Shown: piece by piece, positions 1 through 8,765 of the stretch
Layout of the letters: the number at the start of each line of letters is the position of its first letter
How positions within the stretch are numbered: the first letter of the stretch is position 1
NCBI RefSeq assembly: GCF_000759445.1
Contig: NZ_JRMB01000001.1
Coordinates: forward strand, 1,922,001-1,986,000
DNA length: 64,000 nt
Source: Pseudomonas lutea
Lineage (GTDB): Bacteria; Pseudomonadota; Gammaproteobacteria; Pseudomonadales; Pseudomonadaceae
Direction of reading: 5' to 3'
The notes under the pieces: model-generated
Told to the model about the DNA's origin: nothing
Seen by the model: only the letters and a program-made list of their open reading frames with translations
Databases searched by the model: none
Translations under genes and position numbers: made by a program

Positions 1-391
1 GTTCATCGCTGACCATCTGCCGCAGCTCGCCCAACTGCTCGGCAGTGGCGTGCTCGACGGCCAGTTCAGTGATGGCCTTTTCCACCAGGCGCCGGGCGAA
101 GAACACCTGACGCGCTTCTTCAACACTGGGGCTGGCGACCACAGCGCCACGGTTGGGACGCAGCAACACCACGCCTTCATGGGCCAGACGCGACAATGCG
201 CGGCGGATGATGGTGCGGCTCACGCCGAAGATCTCACCGAGGGCTTCTTCACTCAATTTGGTGCCTGGCGCGAGGCGCTGTTCGAGAATGGCCTCGAAGA
301 TATGCGCGTAGACGATGTCGTCCTGGGTTCCGCTGCGGCCGGACTTGGTCGGACGCGGGTGTTTCTTGAGGGGTTGCAACTGATCGTTCAT
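1..391 (-). CDS. GntR/FCD-family transcriptional regulator, C-terminus beyond window
   Basis: The 130 N-terminal residues seen include a winged-helix GntR domain (about residues 25-95, with the recognition stretch FGVSRTIIRRALSRL and the wing RPNRGAVV). The start of a helical FCD ligand-binding domain follows (RLVEKAITELAVEHAT). The start is the ATG at 391; the gene continues left of the window. It is divergent from a purine permease and sits beside the urate/allantoin genes, so it is inferred to be their effector-responsive regulator. Palindromes of the TTGTAYACAA type nearby are its likely operators. The inducer cannot be read from the sequence. Confidence 0.9.
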   Translation of the reverse strand, partial: MNDQLQPLKKHPRPTKSGRSGTQDDIVYAHIFEAILEQRLAPGTKLSEEALGEIFGVSRTIIRRALSRLAHEGVVLLRPNRGAVVASPSVEEARQVFFARRLVEKAITELAVEHATAEQLGELRQMVSDE

Positions 392-510
392 GGGCACTCG
401 TGGGAACAGAATCCGGCGCTGGGCCTTGCCGTGATCAGGGCGGGTACGACCACTGTTGAAGCAACCAATAGCAGATATCCCGGCAAAGTCACAGTAAAAG
501 TAATGGCGCA

Positions 511-625
511 TTGTACACAGCCGACCCCGTCTGCACAGGCCCGTAAAAGCAGGACTCGTATGCATACAATCCGACCCATAAAGCACACATAATAAAAAAC
601 ATTATTTGCAATATTTGTATACAAA
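511..625. promoter_or_regulatory. Putative GntR operator cluster in the regulator/permease divergent region
   Basis: Three palindromic sites lie between the GntR gene and the permease: TTGTACACAG at 511-520, GTATGCATAC at 558-567 (followed by AAT) and a perfect TTTGTATACAAA at 614-625. Closely related sites recur at 3472-3481 and 3666-3675 in front of uraH and puuE. Palindromes of this form are typical of FCD-type GntR regulators. The rest of 392-748 is AT-rich promoter DNA with no gene. Confidence 0.6.
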
Positions 626-748
626 CGCATAATCCCCTCGTGCACGTTTCTGACCTCGCAGTCAACAAACAGGCCTGTCAGGTCCACCGCCTCCCAAAGC
701 CTGCCGTCGGCTTTGCAATAACAACAAAAACACCCCGAGGATTTCACT

Positions 749-2095
749 GTGGAAAGTCGCAAAACCGAAGCCGCGCCACTCGACCTCACGTCGCCGCACA
801 AAGGTGTGCTGGAGCGGCTTTTCAAGCTGAGCCTGCATGGCACGACGGTCCGGACCGAGTTACTGGCCGGCCTGACGACCTTCATCACCATGGCCTACAT
901 CATCTTCGTCAACCCCAACATCATGGCCGATGCCGGGATCGATCATGGCGCGGCATTCGTCGCCACCTGCATCGCCGCCGCGTTGGGCTGCCTGCTAATG
1001 GGGCTATACGCCAACTGGCCTGTCGGACTGGCGCCGGGCATGGGCCTGAACGCCTTTTTTACCTACACCGTGGTCGGCACCATGGGCTACAGCTGGGAAA
1101 CGGCGCTGGGCGCGGTCTTCGTCTCGGGCGTGATCTTCATGATTCTGACGCTGTCGCGCATCCGCGAATGGCTGCTCAATAGCATTCCGGTCAGCCTGCG
1201 CTACGCCATGGGCGCCGGGGTCGGGCTGTTTCTGGGGCTGATCGGCCTGAAGACAGCGGGCATTGTGGTGGACAGCCCGGCGACGCTGATCAAGCTCGGC
1301 TCGTTGCGCGAACCCGGTCCGCTGCTCGCGGCCATCTGTTTTCTGATGATTGCCGTGCTCAGTTATCACCGGGTGTTCGGCGCGATCCTGATCAGCATCA
1401 TTGCCGTGACCCTGGCAGGCTGGGGCTTGGGGCTGGTGCATTACGGCGGCATCTTTTCCATGCCGCCGAGCCTGGCACCGACCTGGATGGCGATGGACCT
1501 GGCCGGCGTGTTCAACGTCAGCATGATCAGCGTGGTGCTGGCATTTCTGTTCGTACACATGTTTGACACGGCCGGCACGCTCATGGGTGTGGCACAACGC
1601 GCCGGTTTGGTGCGTGAGGATGGCCGCATTGAAAACCTCTCGCGGGCGTTGAAAGCGGACAGCGCGTCCAGCGTATTCGGCGCCATGGTCGGTGTGCCGC
1701 CGGTGACCAGCTATGTGGAAAGCGCCTCGGGCGTGGCGGCGGGCGGCAGGACAGGTCTGACCGCCGTGACGGTGGGCGTGCTGTTCGTGGCGGCGATGTT
1801 TTTCGCCCCGCTGGCTGGCATGATTCCCGCTTACGCGACCGCAGGCGCGTTGATCTACGTGGCGATGCTGATGATGGGCGGTATGGCGCACATTGATTGG
1901 GATGAGGCCACCGAAAGCATCCCGGCGATTGTCACGGCGATCATGATGCCGCTGACGTTTTCAGTGGCGGACGGGATCGCGCTGGGGTTCATCACCTATG
2001 TGGTGCTCAAGGCAGGCACCGGTCGGCACCGGGAGATCTCGGTCAGCCTGTGGGTGCTGTGCGCGATTTTCATCGCCAAGTTTGTGTTTTTGTAA
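749..2095 (+). CDS. NCS2-family (AzgA-type) purine permease
   Basis: A 448-residue polytopic inner-membrane protein. The N-terminal LLAGLTTFITMAYIIFVNP segment and the later GVPPVTSYVESASGVAAGGRTG loop are hallmarks of the AzgA branch of nucleobase:cation symporters, which import adenine, guanine or hypoxanthine with protons. It starts at a GTG (749) with a GAGG ribosome site about 8 bases upstream. It is divergent from the GntR gene and probably controlled by it. Exact substrate is not determinable; its neighbours favour a purine that feeds urate. Confidence 0.93.
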   Translation: MESRKTEAAPLDLTSPHKGVLERLFKLSLHGTTVRTELLAGLTTFITMAYIIFVNPNIMADAGIDHGAAFVATCIAAALGCLLMGLYANWPVGLAPGMGLNAFFTYTVVGTMGYSWETALGAVFVSGVIFMILTLSRIREWLLNSIPVSLRYAMGAGVGLFLGLIGLKTAGIVVDSPATLIKLGSLREPGPLLAAICFLMIAVLSYHRVFGAILISIIAVTLAGWGLGLVHYGGIFSMPPSLAPTWMAMDLAGVFNVSMISVVLAFLFVHMFDTAGTLMGVAQRAGLVREDGRIENLSRALKADSASSVFGAMVGVPPVTSYVESASGVAAGGRTGLTAVTVGVLFVAAMFFAPLAGMIPAYATAGALIYVAMLMMGGMAHIDWDEATESIPAIVTAIMMPLTFSVADGIALGFITYVVLKAGTGRHREISVSLWVLCAIFIAKFVFL

Positions 2096-2143
2096 GCCAT
2101 CACCCAGACAGCGCTGACGATGGATCACGGTCATACGCGGACT

Positions 2144-2235
2144 CTGTAGGAGCCGGCTTGCTGGCGAACCCGCTGCAACGCCCAAAGGATGAACCGTTTG
2201 ACGCACCGCGTTCGCCAGCAAGCCGGCTCCTACAG
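2144..2235. repeat. REP pair (inverted GTAGGAGCCGGCTTGCTGGCGAA type)
   Basis: Two REP palindromes face each other: GTAGGAGCCGGCTTGC on the left and its complement GCAAGCCGGCTCCTAC on the right, separated by about 45 bases. The same pair type recurs at 6319, 8586, 49123 and 55559. It lies between the permease and the LysE gene. Confidence 0.9.
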
Positions 2236-2306
2236 TGGATTTGCGCCAGATAGTGAATCGGGGTCGCAGGCAATATTTTCGATTTAAACCGACAAGGAGA
2301 ACACCC

Positions 2307-2933
2307 ATGACACTGGACACCTGGCTGCTGTTCAGCGGCGCCGCGCTGGTGGTGATTCTGATCCCCGGCCCGCTGTCGTTGCTGATGATCGGCAACAGCC
2401 TCAACTACGGCCTGTTGCGGTCCTACCCCGCCTTCCTCGGTGGCGTTTGCGCATCGATCTGCCTGCTCAGCGCCTCGGCGCTGGGGCTGGGCGCGTTGCT
2501 GCTGGCGTCCGAACAGCTTTTCAGCGCGTTGAAGATCGTCGGCGGTCTGTACCTGTTTTACCTCGCCTGGCAGAGCTGGCAACAATCGCGCCGGCCTGCC
2601 ACCGCTGCCGAGGTGCCCGATGCGCTCAGCAAACCGGCCTTTGGCTCACTGTTCTGGCGCGCGTTCGTGCTGGGTGGCAGCAACCCCAAGGACATCCTGT
2701 TTTTCGCAGCCTTTCTGCCGCAGTTTCTCCGCGCCGACGAGCCGTTCCTCGGCCAGTTGATCACCATGATCATCACCTGGACGGTGCTCGACCTCAGCTG
2801 CAAATTGTTCTACGGGCTCAGCGCCCAAAGCGCCGCCCGCTACCTGCGCACCGGCAAGGGCCAGACCTGGTTCAACCGCGTCAGCGCCGGCCTTTTCGGC
2901 AGTGCGGGGACCGCCGCGTTGATCAGCCACTGA
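2307..2933 (+). CDS. LysE/RhtB-family translocator
   Basis: A 208-residue inner-membrane protein with the LysE-fold pattern: LIPGPLSLLMIGNSLNYGL at the N-terminus, then a glycine/alanine-rich helix pair, the FVLGGSNPKDILFFAAFLPQF motif near residue 120, and a final amphipathic region. The family exports amino acids or related metabolites by proton exchange. The start is the ATG at 2307 behind AAGGAGA. The link to purine catabolism is positional only, and the substrate is unknown. Confidence 0.9.
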   Translation: MTLDTWLLFSGAALVVILIPGPLSLLMIGNSLNYGLLRSYPAFLGGVCASICLLSASALGLGALLLASEQLFSALKIVGGLYLFYLAWQSWQQSRRPATAAEVPDALSKPAFGSLFWRAFVLGGSNPKDILFFAAFLPQFLRADEPFLGQLITMIITWTVLDLSCKLFYGLSAQSAARYLRTGKGQTWFNRVSAGLFGSAGTAALISH

Positions 2934-2957
2934 CTTCAAGGTGGAAAGCAAGGGACG

Positions 2958-2983
2958 AAAAAAAGCCCGCAGTGTGAGCGGGC
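2958..2983 (-). terminator. Rho-independent terminator of uraH
   Basis: The stem GCCCGC/GCGGGC (2965-2970 and 2978-2983) has a 7-base loop. On the minus strand it is followed by seven T residues. It lies 38 bases past the uraH stop. Confidence 0.9.
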
Positions 2984-3020
2984 AAGAGCAACAGGGGCAA
3001 AGCGATGGAGCGGCAGCCGC

Positions 3021-3374
3021 TTAGCTGCCGCGGTACGTTGAATAACTGTAGGGCGAGATCAGCAGCGGGACGTGGTAATGATCTTGCCCGGCATCGATGC
3101 CAAAGCGCAGCACCACCTCATCAAGAAACGCCTGCCCGCCCGACTGCACGCCCTTGCTGCGAAAGTAATCGCCCGCCTGAAACTGCAGCTGATAGACGCC
3201 TGAGCGGTAGTCATCGCCCTGCAACAACGGCGCATCGCAGCGTCCGTCGCTGTTGGTCAGCGCCTCGGCAATTTTCTCCAGCTGATCGCCCTCGACCCGG
3301 TAAAGCGCAATGCGCAGCGAACTGCCGGGGCAACCGTGAGCAGCGTCCAGCACGTGAGTGGTGAGTCGTCCCAT
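3021..3374 (-). CDS. uraH: 5-hydroxyisourate hydrolase (transthyretin-like)
   Basis: At 117 residues it is the normal size for a HIUase. It starts MGRLTTHVLDAAHGCPGSS, contains the family's internal RPLL-like beta strands and ends with the diagnostic C-terminal tetrapeptide YRGS. It hydrolyses 5-hydroxyisourate, the unstable product of urate oxidation by PuuD, to OHCU, the substrate of UraD. It is transcribed alone on the minus strand, divergent from puuE, with a putative GntR operator at 3472-3481 about 100 bases upstream of its ATG. Confidence 0.96.
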   Translation of the reverse strand: MGRLTTHVLDAAHGCPGSSLRIALYRVEGDQLEKIAEALTNSDGRCDAPLLQGDDYRSGVYQLQFQAGDYFRSKGVQSGGQAFLDEVVLRFGIDAGQDHYHVPLLISPYSYSTYRGS

Positions 3375-3471
3375 GGCGTGAAGCCTCCTGAGTTAGGTGT
3401 GAGACCTGAACGCACCGGAAAAGAGCGTCCTCGATCAGATGACGGGTGAATTAAGACAGTTTCGCCATGGA

Positions 3472-3481
3472 TTGTACACAA
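3472..3481. promoter_or_regulatory. Putative GntR operator upstream of uraH
   Basis: TTGTACACAA is a near-perfect palindrome matching the sites at 511 and 3666. It lies in the 387-base uraH-puuE divergent region, which holds no gene. Confidence 0.55.
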
Positions 3482-3665
3482 TTAAAAACAGGCTGCTAGC
3501 GGCACACCGCTGTTCATTGCTGGGCAGCCCCACAGTCGCGCTATCGACGCAGCAAAGGCGTTCGAAGACGATTATTTGACTAAGCAGGCAGGTTTCTTGC
3601 AACGTCCTTCCCGAGGACAAAACTGGGACTGAGCGCAAAAACAGCGTTACAACTTGTAAATAAAG

Positions 3666-3675
3666 TTGTATACAA
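3666..3675. promoter_or_regulatory. Putative GntR operator upstream of puuE
   Basis: TTGTATACAA is a perfect 10-base palindrome, identical to the core of the site at 614-625. It sits about 85 bases before the puuE start, where a repressor could cover the promoter. Confidence 0.6.
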
Positions 3676-3761
3676 TCTCACATCGCAATGACCGTCCCGG
3701 TGGTGAGCAGCCATCGCCCGATGCACTTTGCCACAGCACACACGCAGATAAGGAAGATCCA

Positions 3762-4691
3762 GTGAGCGCCGACTACCCACGCGACCTGATCGGTTACGGC
3801 AGTAACCCGCCCCATCCCCGCTGGCCGGGCAATGCCCGGATCGCGCTGTCGTTCGTGCTCAATTACGAAGAAGGCGGCGAGCGCAATATTCTGCACGGGG
3901 ATAAGGAGTCCGAAGCGTTCCTGTCGGAAATGGTCGCCGCGCAACCGCTGCAGGGCCAGCGCAACATGAGCATGGAATCGCTCTATGAGTACGGCAGCCG
4001 TGCCGGCGTGTGGCGCGTGCTCAAGCTGTTCAAGCAATTCGACATCCCGCTGACCATTTTCGCCGTGGCCATGGCCGCGCAACGCCATCCCGATGTGATC
4101 CGCGCCATGGTGGAGGCCGGCCATGAGATCTGCAGCCACGGTTATCGCTGGATCGACTACCAGAACATGGACGAGGCTCAGGAACGCGAGCACATGCTCG
4201 AAGCCATCCGCATCCTCACCGAACTCACCGGCGAGCGTCCGCTGGGCTGGTACACCGGCCGTACGGGGCCCAACACCCGGCGGCTGGTCATGGAAGAAGG
4301 CGGTTTTCTGTACGACTGCGACACCTACGATGACGACCTGCCTTACTGGGAGCCGAACACACCCACCGGCAAACCGCATCTGGTGATCCCCTACACGCTG
4401 GACACCAATGACATGCGCTTCACCCAAGTGCAGGGTTTCAACAAGGGCGACGACTTTTTCGACTACTTGAAAGACGCCTTCGATGTGCTCTACGCCGAGG
4501 GTGCCGAGGCGCCGAAGATGCTTTCCATCGGCCTGCACTGCCGGCTCATTGGCCGCCCCGCCCGGCTGGCCTCGCTGCAGCGTTTCCTCGAATACGTCAA
4601 AGGCCATCAACAGGTCTGGTTCGCCCGCCGGGTCGAGATCGCGCGCCACTGGCATCAGGTCCACCCCTTCAACCACGGAGCTGCCGAATGA
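3762..4691 (+). CDS. puuE: Allantoinase PuuE (polysaccharide-deacetylase-like)
   Basis: 309 residues. It begins at a GTG (3762) behind AAGGAAG and reads SADYPRDLIGYGSNPPHPRWP, the family's usual N-terminus. The NodB-type fold shows ICSHGYRWIDYQ and GWYTGRTGPNTRRL. This metal-poor allantoinase class hydrolyses allantoin to allantoate in the cytosol. An in-frame ATG at 3666 exists but overlaps the operator palindrome and lacks a ribosome site. Its stop overlaps uraD by 4 bases (ATGA), so the two are translationally coupled. Confidence 0.95.
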   Translation: MSADYPRDLIGYGSNPPHPRWPGNARIALSFVLNYEEGGERNILHGDKESEAFLSEMVAAQPLQGQRNMSMESLYEYGSRAGVWRVLKLFKQFDIPLTIFAVAMAAQRHPDVIRAMVEAGHEICSHGYRWIDYQNMDEAQEREHMLEAIRILTELTGERPLGWYTGRTGPNTRRLVMEEGGFLYDCDTYDDDLPYWEPNTPTGKPHLVIPYTLDTNDMRFTQVQGFNKGDDFFDYLKDAFDVLYAEGAEAPKMLSIGLHCRLIGRPARLASLQRFLEYVKGHQQVWFARRVEIARHWHQVHPFNHGAAE

Positions 4692-5203
4692 GCCGCTTTC
4701 AGACCCTGACCCCCTCCTCACTCAGCCGCGACGAATTTGTCCAGGCGTTCGCCGACATCTACGAACACTCGCCGTGGGTCGCCGAACAGGCGTATGACCT
4801 AGGCCAGTTGCACGAGCTGGACGACATCGCGACGCTGCATGCACGCATGAGCGACATCCTGTTGAGCGCTGATCACGCCGGGCAACTGGCACTGATCAAC
4901 GCCCACCCTGACCTTGCCGGCAAAGCCGCCGTGCAAGGCCAACTGACCGAAGCCAGCACCTCTGAACAGGCGGGTGCCGGTATCCACCACTGCACGGCCG
5001 AAGAGTTCCAGCGCTTCACCGAGCTGAACGACGCTTACAAAGCGAAATTCGCGTTCCCCTTCATCATGGCGGTGAAAGGCAGCAACCGGCATCAAATCCT
5101 CGCGGCATTCGAGACGCGCATTCACCACACGGCCGACGCCGAGTTCACCTGCGCCCTCGACGAGATCAACAAGATCGCGATGTTCCGCCTGCAAGCCCTC
5201 TGA
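4688..5203 (+). CDS. uraD: OHCU decarboxylase
   Basis: 171 residues. The [11 protein letters not shown] motif carries the catalytic histidine of 2-oxo-4-hydroxy-4-carboxy-5-ureidoimidazoline decarboxylases, and FPFIMAVKG is the second family signature. It converts OHCU to (S)-allantoin, between UraH and PuuE in the pathway. It overlaps puuE by 4 bases and is followed 40 bases later by alc. Confidence 0.96.
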   Translation: MSRFQTLTPSSLSRDEFVQAFADIYEHSPWVAEQAYDLGQLHELDDIATLHARMSDILLSADHAGQLALINAHPDLAGKAAVQGQLTEASTSEQAGAGIHHCTAEEFQRFTELNDAYKAKFAFPFIMAVKGSNRHQILAAFETRIHHTADAEFTCALDEINKIAMFRLQAL

Positions 5204-5243
5204 CCGACCCTCCCACGCCCACCCACAAAGGCAGACAAAAAGA

Positions 5244-6239
5244 ATGAAAGCTTACGCCGCACCCTTCGAGAAGTTCGTCAACCTGGCCGATGCGCGTCTC
5301 GGGACGAAGATCCTCTCCGTCACCGATGACTGGTTCGCCGACGCCAACCGCCTGTTCCAGCCCACCCCGGCGGTGTGGAAGGAAGGCGTGTTCGACGACA
5401 ACGGCAAGTGGATGGATGGCTGGGAATCGAGGCGCAAGCGTTTTGAAGGTTACGACAGCGCGGTGATCCGACTCGGCGTCGCCGGGAGCATCAAGGGCGT
5501 GGACATCGACACCTCGTACTTCACCGGGAACTACCCGCCATCCGCCTCGCTGGAAGGCTGCTTCCTGGCGTCGGGTGAGCCGGATGACAACACCGTCTGG
5601 AGCGAAGTGCTGGGCGCGGTAGAGCTCAAAGGCGGCAGCCACCATTACCACGAGATCAGCGACGCCAAGGCGTACAGCCATTTGCGTTTCAACATCTACC
5701 CGGACGGCGGCGTGGCGCGTCTGCGCGTGTACGGCGTGCCGCACCGGGACTGGTCAGCCGTGGGCGATAACGAACAGATCGACCTCGCCGCTGCGTTGAA
5801 TGGCGGTCGCGCACTGGCCTGTTCAGACGAGCATTTCGGGCGCATGAGCAATATCCTCAACCCGGGCCGTGGTGTGAACATGGGCGACGGCTGGGAAACG
5901 GCACGCCGCCGCACGCCCGGCAATGACTGGGTGATTGTCGCCCTCGGCCATGCGGGTGAGGTTGAGCAAGTCGTGGTCGACACCCTGCATTTCAAGGGCA
6001 ACTACCCGGACAGCTGCTCGATCCAGGCGGCGTTCGTCAAAGGCGGCACCGACAGCCAGATCGAAACACAGAGCCTGTTCTGGCGTGAACTGCTGCCCAG
6101 TCAGAAGCTGGAGATGCATGCTGAACACACCTTTGTCGAGCAGATCAAGGCGCTGGGGCCGATCACCCACATCCGCCTGAACGTGTTCCCCGATGGCGGC
6201 GTGAGCCGGCTGCGGGTGTTGGGCAAAGTTGCGAAGTAA
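5244..6239 (+). CDS. alc: Allantoicase
   Basis: 331 residues made of two similar beta-sandwich repeats. Each contains the signature pattern of a GWE(S/T)ARRR-like stretch ([11 protein letters not shown] near residue 52, [13 protein letters not shown] near residue 213), then a GNYP turn, and ends with [19 protein letters not shown] or its equivalent. It hydrolyses allantoate to ureidoglycolate and urea. The start at 5244 has a modest AAAAAGA upstream. It belongs to the puuE-uraD-alc run. A REP pair and a 33-bp repeat array separate it from allA. Confidence 0.96.
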   Translation: MKAYAAPFEKFVNLADARLGTKILSVTDDWFADANRLFQPTPAVWKEGVFDDNGKWMDGWESRRKRFEGYDSAVIRLGVAGSIKGVDIDTSYFTGNYPPSASLEGCFLASGEPDDNTVWSEVLGAVELKGGSHHYHEISDAKAYSHLRFNIYPDGGVARLRVYGVPHRDWSAVGDNEQIDLAAALNGGRALACSDEHFGRMSNILNPGRGVNMGDGWETARRRTPGNDWVIVALGHAGEVEQVVVDTLHFKGNYPDSCSIQAAFVKGGTDSQIETQSLFWRELLPSQKLEMHAEHTFVEQIKALGPITHIRLNVFPDGGVSRLRVLGKVAK

Positions 6240-6318
6240 CGCCTGACGAGCGCGACTGAACGGTTCGATCGTTCCCGCGCTCCGCGTGGTAACGCCTTGG
6301 GATGAGCAACGCATGAAC

Positions 6319-6414
6319 CTGTAGGAGCCGGCTTGCTGGCGAACCCGGTGGACAGACCGCCAGGCGTGTGTGGCGGTCGAACAGGCCTCTTCGCCAGCAA
6401 GCCGGCTCCTACAG
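6319..6414. repeat. REP pair (GTAGGAGCCGGCTTGC type)
   Basis: Left arm GTAGGAGCCGGCTTGCTGGC and inverted right arm GCCAGCAAGCCGGCTCCTAC, as in the copies at 2144 and 8586. It immediately precedes the 33-bp tandem array. Confidence 0.9.
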
Positions 6415-6429
6415 GAATGTGCAAGCCCA

Positions 6430-6595
6430 AACGATCCGTGTCCGCAGGGACGCATTGTCATCAACGATCCGTGTCCGCAAGGACGCATGTCATTTAACGA
6501 TCCGTGTTCGCAAGGATGCATTGTCATTTAATGATCCGTGTTCGCACGGACGCATTGTCATTAACGATCCGTGTCCGCGAGGACGCGCTTTCATT
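6430..6595 (+). repeat. Five-unit 33-34-bp tandem array of small hairpins upstream of allA
   Basis: Units begin at 6430, 6463, 6496, 6530 and 6563, each starting AACGATCCGTG (AATGATCCGTG in unit 4). Each unit holds a 4-bp stem GT(C/T)C...GGA(C/T) around a variable 4-base loop: GCAG, GCAA, GCAA, GCAC, GCGA. Substitutions in the stem keep pairing through G-U. The last unit ends about 25 bases before the allA start, so the array would be transcribed as leader if allA is read from the upstream operon. Confidence 0.9.
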
Positions 6596-6620
6596 CTGAA
6601 CCTGAAACAGAAGAGCCCGC

Positions 6621-7124
6621 ATGCGCACACTGATTATCGAGCCGTTGACCAAGCACGCCTTCGCCCCGTTTGGCGATGTCATCGAGACCGATGGCAGCGA
6701 TCATTTCATGATCAACAACGGCTCGACCATGCGTTTCCACCGTCTGGCCGAGGTGGAAACGGCGACACCGGAGGACAAGGCGATCATCAGCATCTTCCGC
6801 GCCGAAGCGCTGGCCATGCCGTTGACCATCAGCATGCTGGAGCGACATCCGTTGGGCAGCCAGGCCTTCATTCCGCTGCTCGGCCATCCTTTTCTGGTCG
6901 TGGTCGCGCCCATTGGCGATGCACCTGAACCAGAGTTGACCCGCGCCTTCATCACCAATGGCAGGCAGGGTGTTAATTACCATCGCGGCGTCTGGCACCA
7001 CCCGGTGCTGACGATCGAAAAGCGGGATGACTTCCTGGTGGTTGATCGCAGTGGCAGTGGCAATAACTGCGATGAGCATTTCTTCGAAGAGAGTCAGAAG
7101 ATGGTTCTCGATCCCCAACTATAA
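6621..7124 (+). CDS. allA: Ureidoglycolate lyase
   Basis: 167 residues, beginning MRTLIIEPLTKHAFAPFGDVIE and containing INNGSTMRFHRLA, LERHPLGSQAFIPL and the GVNYHRGVWHHPVLTI segment of the cupin-like AllA family. It cleaves ureidoglycolate to glyoxylate and urea, the final step of this route. Just after it a small CCACCC/GGGGTGG hairpin lies at 7136-7153 before puuD. Confidence 0.95.
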   Translation: MRTLIIEPLTKHAFAPFGDVIETDGSDHFMINNGSTMRFHRLAEVETATPEDKAIISIFRAEALAMPLTISMLERHPLGSQAFIPLLGHPFLVVVAPIGDAPEPELTRAFITNGRQGVNYHRGVWHHPVLTIEKRDDFLVVDRSGSGNNCDEHFFEESQKMVLDPQL

Positions 7125-7171
7125 GAAGGGCCCGACCACCCGCCAAGGGGTGGCAGGCAAAGGGTAAGACT

Positions 7172-8536
7172 GTGGCTGCACATCTGATGGAATGGCTGAA
7201 TCTGAGCGTGCGCTGGATTCACATGATCGTCGGGATTGCCTGGATCGGGGCGTCCTTTTATTTCGTCTGGCTGGAGAACAACCTCAATCGCGCCAACCCC
7301 CGTGACGGTTTGTCGGGCGACCTCTGGGCGATTCACGGCGGCGGTATCTACCACCTGGAAAAGTACAAGCTGGCGCCGCCGACCATGCCGGACGACCTGC
7401 ACTGGTTCAAGTGGGAAGCCTACTGGACCTGGATGTCGGGCGTCGCCCTGCTGTGCATCGTGTTCTATTCCAACCCCACGCTTTACCTGCTGGCACCGGG
7501 CAGCACGCTGAGTGGCGGCGCCGGCATCGCCATCGGCGTCGGCTCGTTGATCGCCAGCTGGACGATCTACGACATCCTGTGTGATTCGCCGCTGGGCAAA
7601 CGCCCTGCCCTGCTGGGTCTGGTGCTGTTCGTGCTGGTCATCGCTGCCTGTTTCGGCTTCAGCCAGGTGTTCAGTGGGCGGGCAGCTTACCTGCACACGG
7701 GTGCGATCATCGGCACGATCATGGTGGGCAACGTGCTGCGCATCATCATGCCGGCGCAGCGCGCGCTGGTCGCCGCCATTGCCGAGAACCGCACGCCGGA
7801 CCCGTCACTGCCGGCCAAGGGCTTGCTGCGTTCGCGGCACAACAACTACTTCACCCTGCCGGTGCTGTTCATCATGATCAGCAACCACTTTCCGAGCACC
7901 TACGGCAGTCAGTACAACTGGCTGATCCTGGCCGGGATCGCGGTGTGTGCGGTCTTGGTCCGTCATTTCTTCAATACCCGTCACAACAGCCACAAATACG
8001 CCTGGGCCTTGCCAGTGGGTGCGCTCGGGATGGTTTGCCTGGCGTACGTCACAGGTCCTGCGCAAATGCCTCGCGGGCCGGACGTGGCAGAGAAAATCCA
8101 GTATCAGCCGCTGCCGGGCACGGCCATTGGCGGCCATCGCGCCGACGAGCCGAAACCTGACGTGGCGTCAGCGCCTGCACCCGCTTCAGCCCCGGCCACG
8201 GCCCCGGTGACGGCCTCGACCCCAGCGCCTGCCGAGGCGGTTGCAGCCCAGCCGGCGCAAGCCAGCACCGGCGGCGTGGACTTCGAGAAGGTCCATAGCG
8301 TGATTCAGGAACGCTGCACCGTCTGCCACTCCGCCAAACCCACCAGCCCGTTGTTCAGCAGCGCGCCGGCCGGGATCATGTTCGACACGCCGCAACAGAT
8401 CCAGCAACTGGCCCCGCGCATTCAGGCTCAGGCCGTGACGGCGCAGATCATGCCGCTGGGCAATATCACCCAGATGACCCAACAGGAACGCGACCTGCTG
8501 GGGCAATGGATCGATAAGGGGGCGCAGGCGAACTAA
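7172..8536 (+). CDS. puuD: Urate hydroxylase PuuD: membrane domain fused to cytochrome c
   Basis: 454 residues. The N-terminal ~300 residues form an eight-helix-like membrane domain (WIHMIVGIAWIGASFYFVWLENN, then DLHWFKWEAYWTW). An alanine/proline-rich linker of about 60 residues follows. A periplasmic class-I cytochrome c domain ends the protein, with a CTVCH heme site near residue 382 and a late methionine (QIMPLGN). PuuD-type enzymes oxidise urate to 5-hydroxyisourate and pass electrons to the respiratory chain. The GTG at 7172 has AAAGGG 7 bases upstream; an ATG at 7187 is the alternative start. Confidence 0.95.
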   Translation: MAAHLMEWLNLSVRWIHMIVGIAWIGASFYFVWLENNLNRANPRDGLSGDLWAIHGGGIYHLEKYKLAPPTMPDDLHWFKWEAYWTWMSGVALLCIVFYSNPTLYLLAPGSTLSGGAGIAIGVGSLIASWTIYDILCDSPLGKRPALLGLVLFVLVIAACFGFSQVFSGRAAYLHTGAIIGTIMVGNVLRIIMPAQRALVAAIAENRTPDPSLPAKGLLRSRHNNYFTLPVLFIMISNHFPSTYGSQYNWLILAGIAVCAVLVRHFFNTRHNSHKYAWALPVGALGMVCLAYVTGPAQMPRGPDVAEKIQYQPLPGTAIGGHRADEPKPDVASAPAPASAPATAPVTASTPAPAEAVAAQPAQASTGGVDFEKVHSVIQERCTVCHSAKPTSPLFSSAPAGIMFDTPQQIQQLAPRIQAQAVTAQIMPLGNITQMTQQERDLLGQWIDKGAQAN

Positions 8537-8585
8537 TGAACGGGGCGGGGCTGATGCCCTGCAGATCTGCCTGACGAAGCCAATC

Positions 8586-8675
8586 CTGTAGGAGCCGGCT
8601 TGCTGGCGAAAGCGGTGTGTCAACCGACCACAATGTGTCAGATGGATAGCATTCGCCAGCAAGCCGGCTCCTACA
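8586..8675. repeat. REP pair (GTAGGAGCCGGCTTGC type)
   Basis: Inverted arms as at 2144 and 6319, between puuD and the urate permease. It may also end transcription from puuD. Confidence 0.9.
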
Positions 8676-8765
8676 AAAGATCGCACCATGACTGCTGCGA
8701 TGTAAACGCTCCACCGCCCTGCTGCACCGGGCGTACTCATACAATAAGAACAAATGAGGTGTTGC

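Noticed and set aside
3678..4721. 347-residue minus-strand open frame over puuE
   Set aside because: Antisense shadow of a well-supported allantoinase gene; no family signature.
6430..6595. CRISPR-like array (33-bp repeats)
   Set aside because: Units are contiguous with no spacers, and there are no cas genes.
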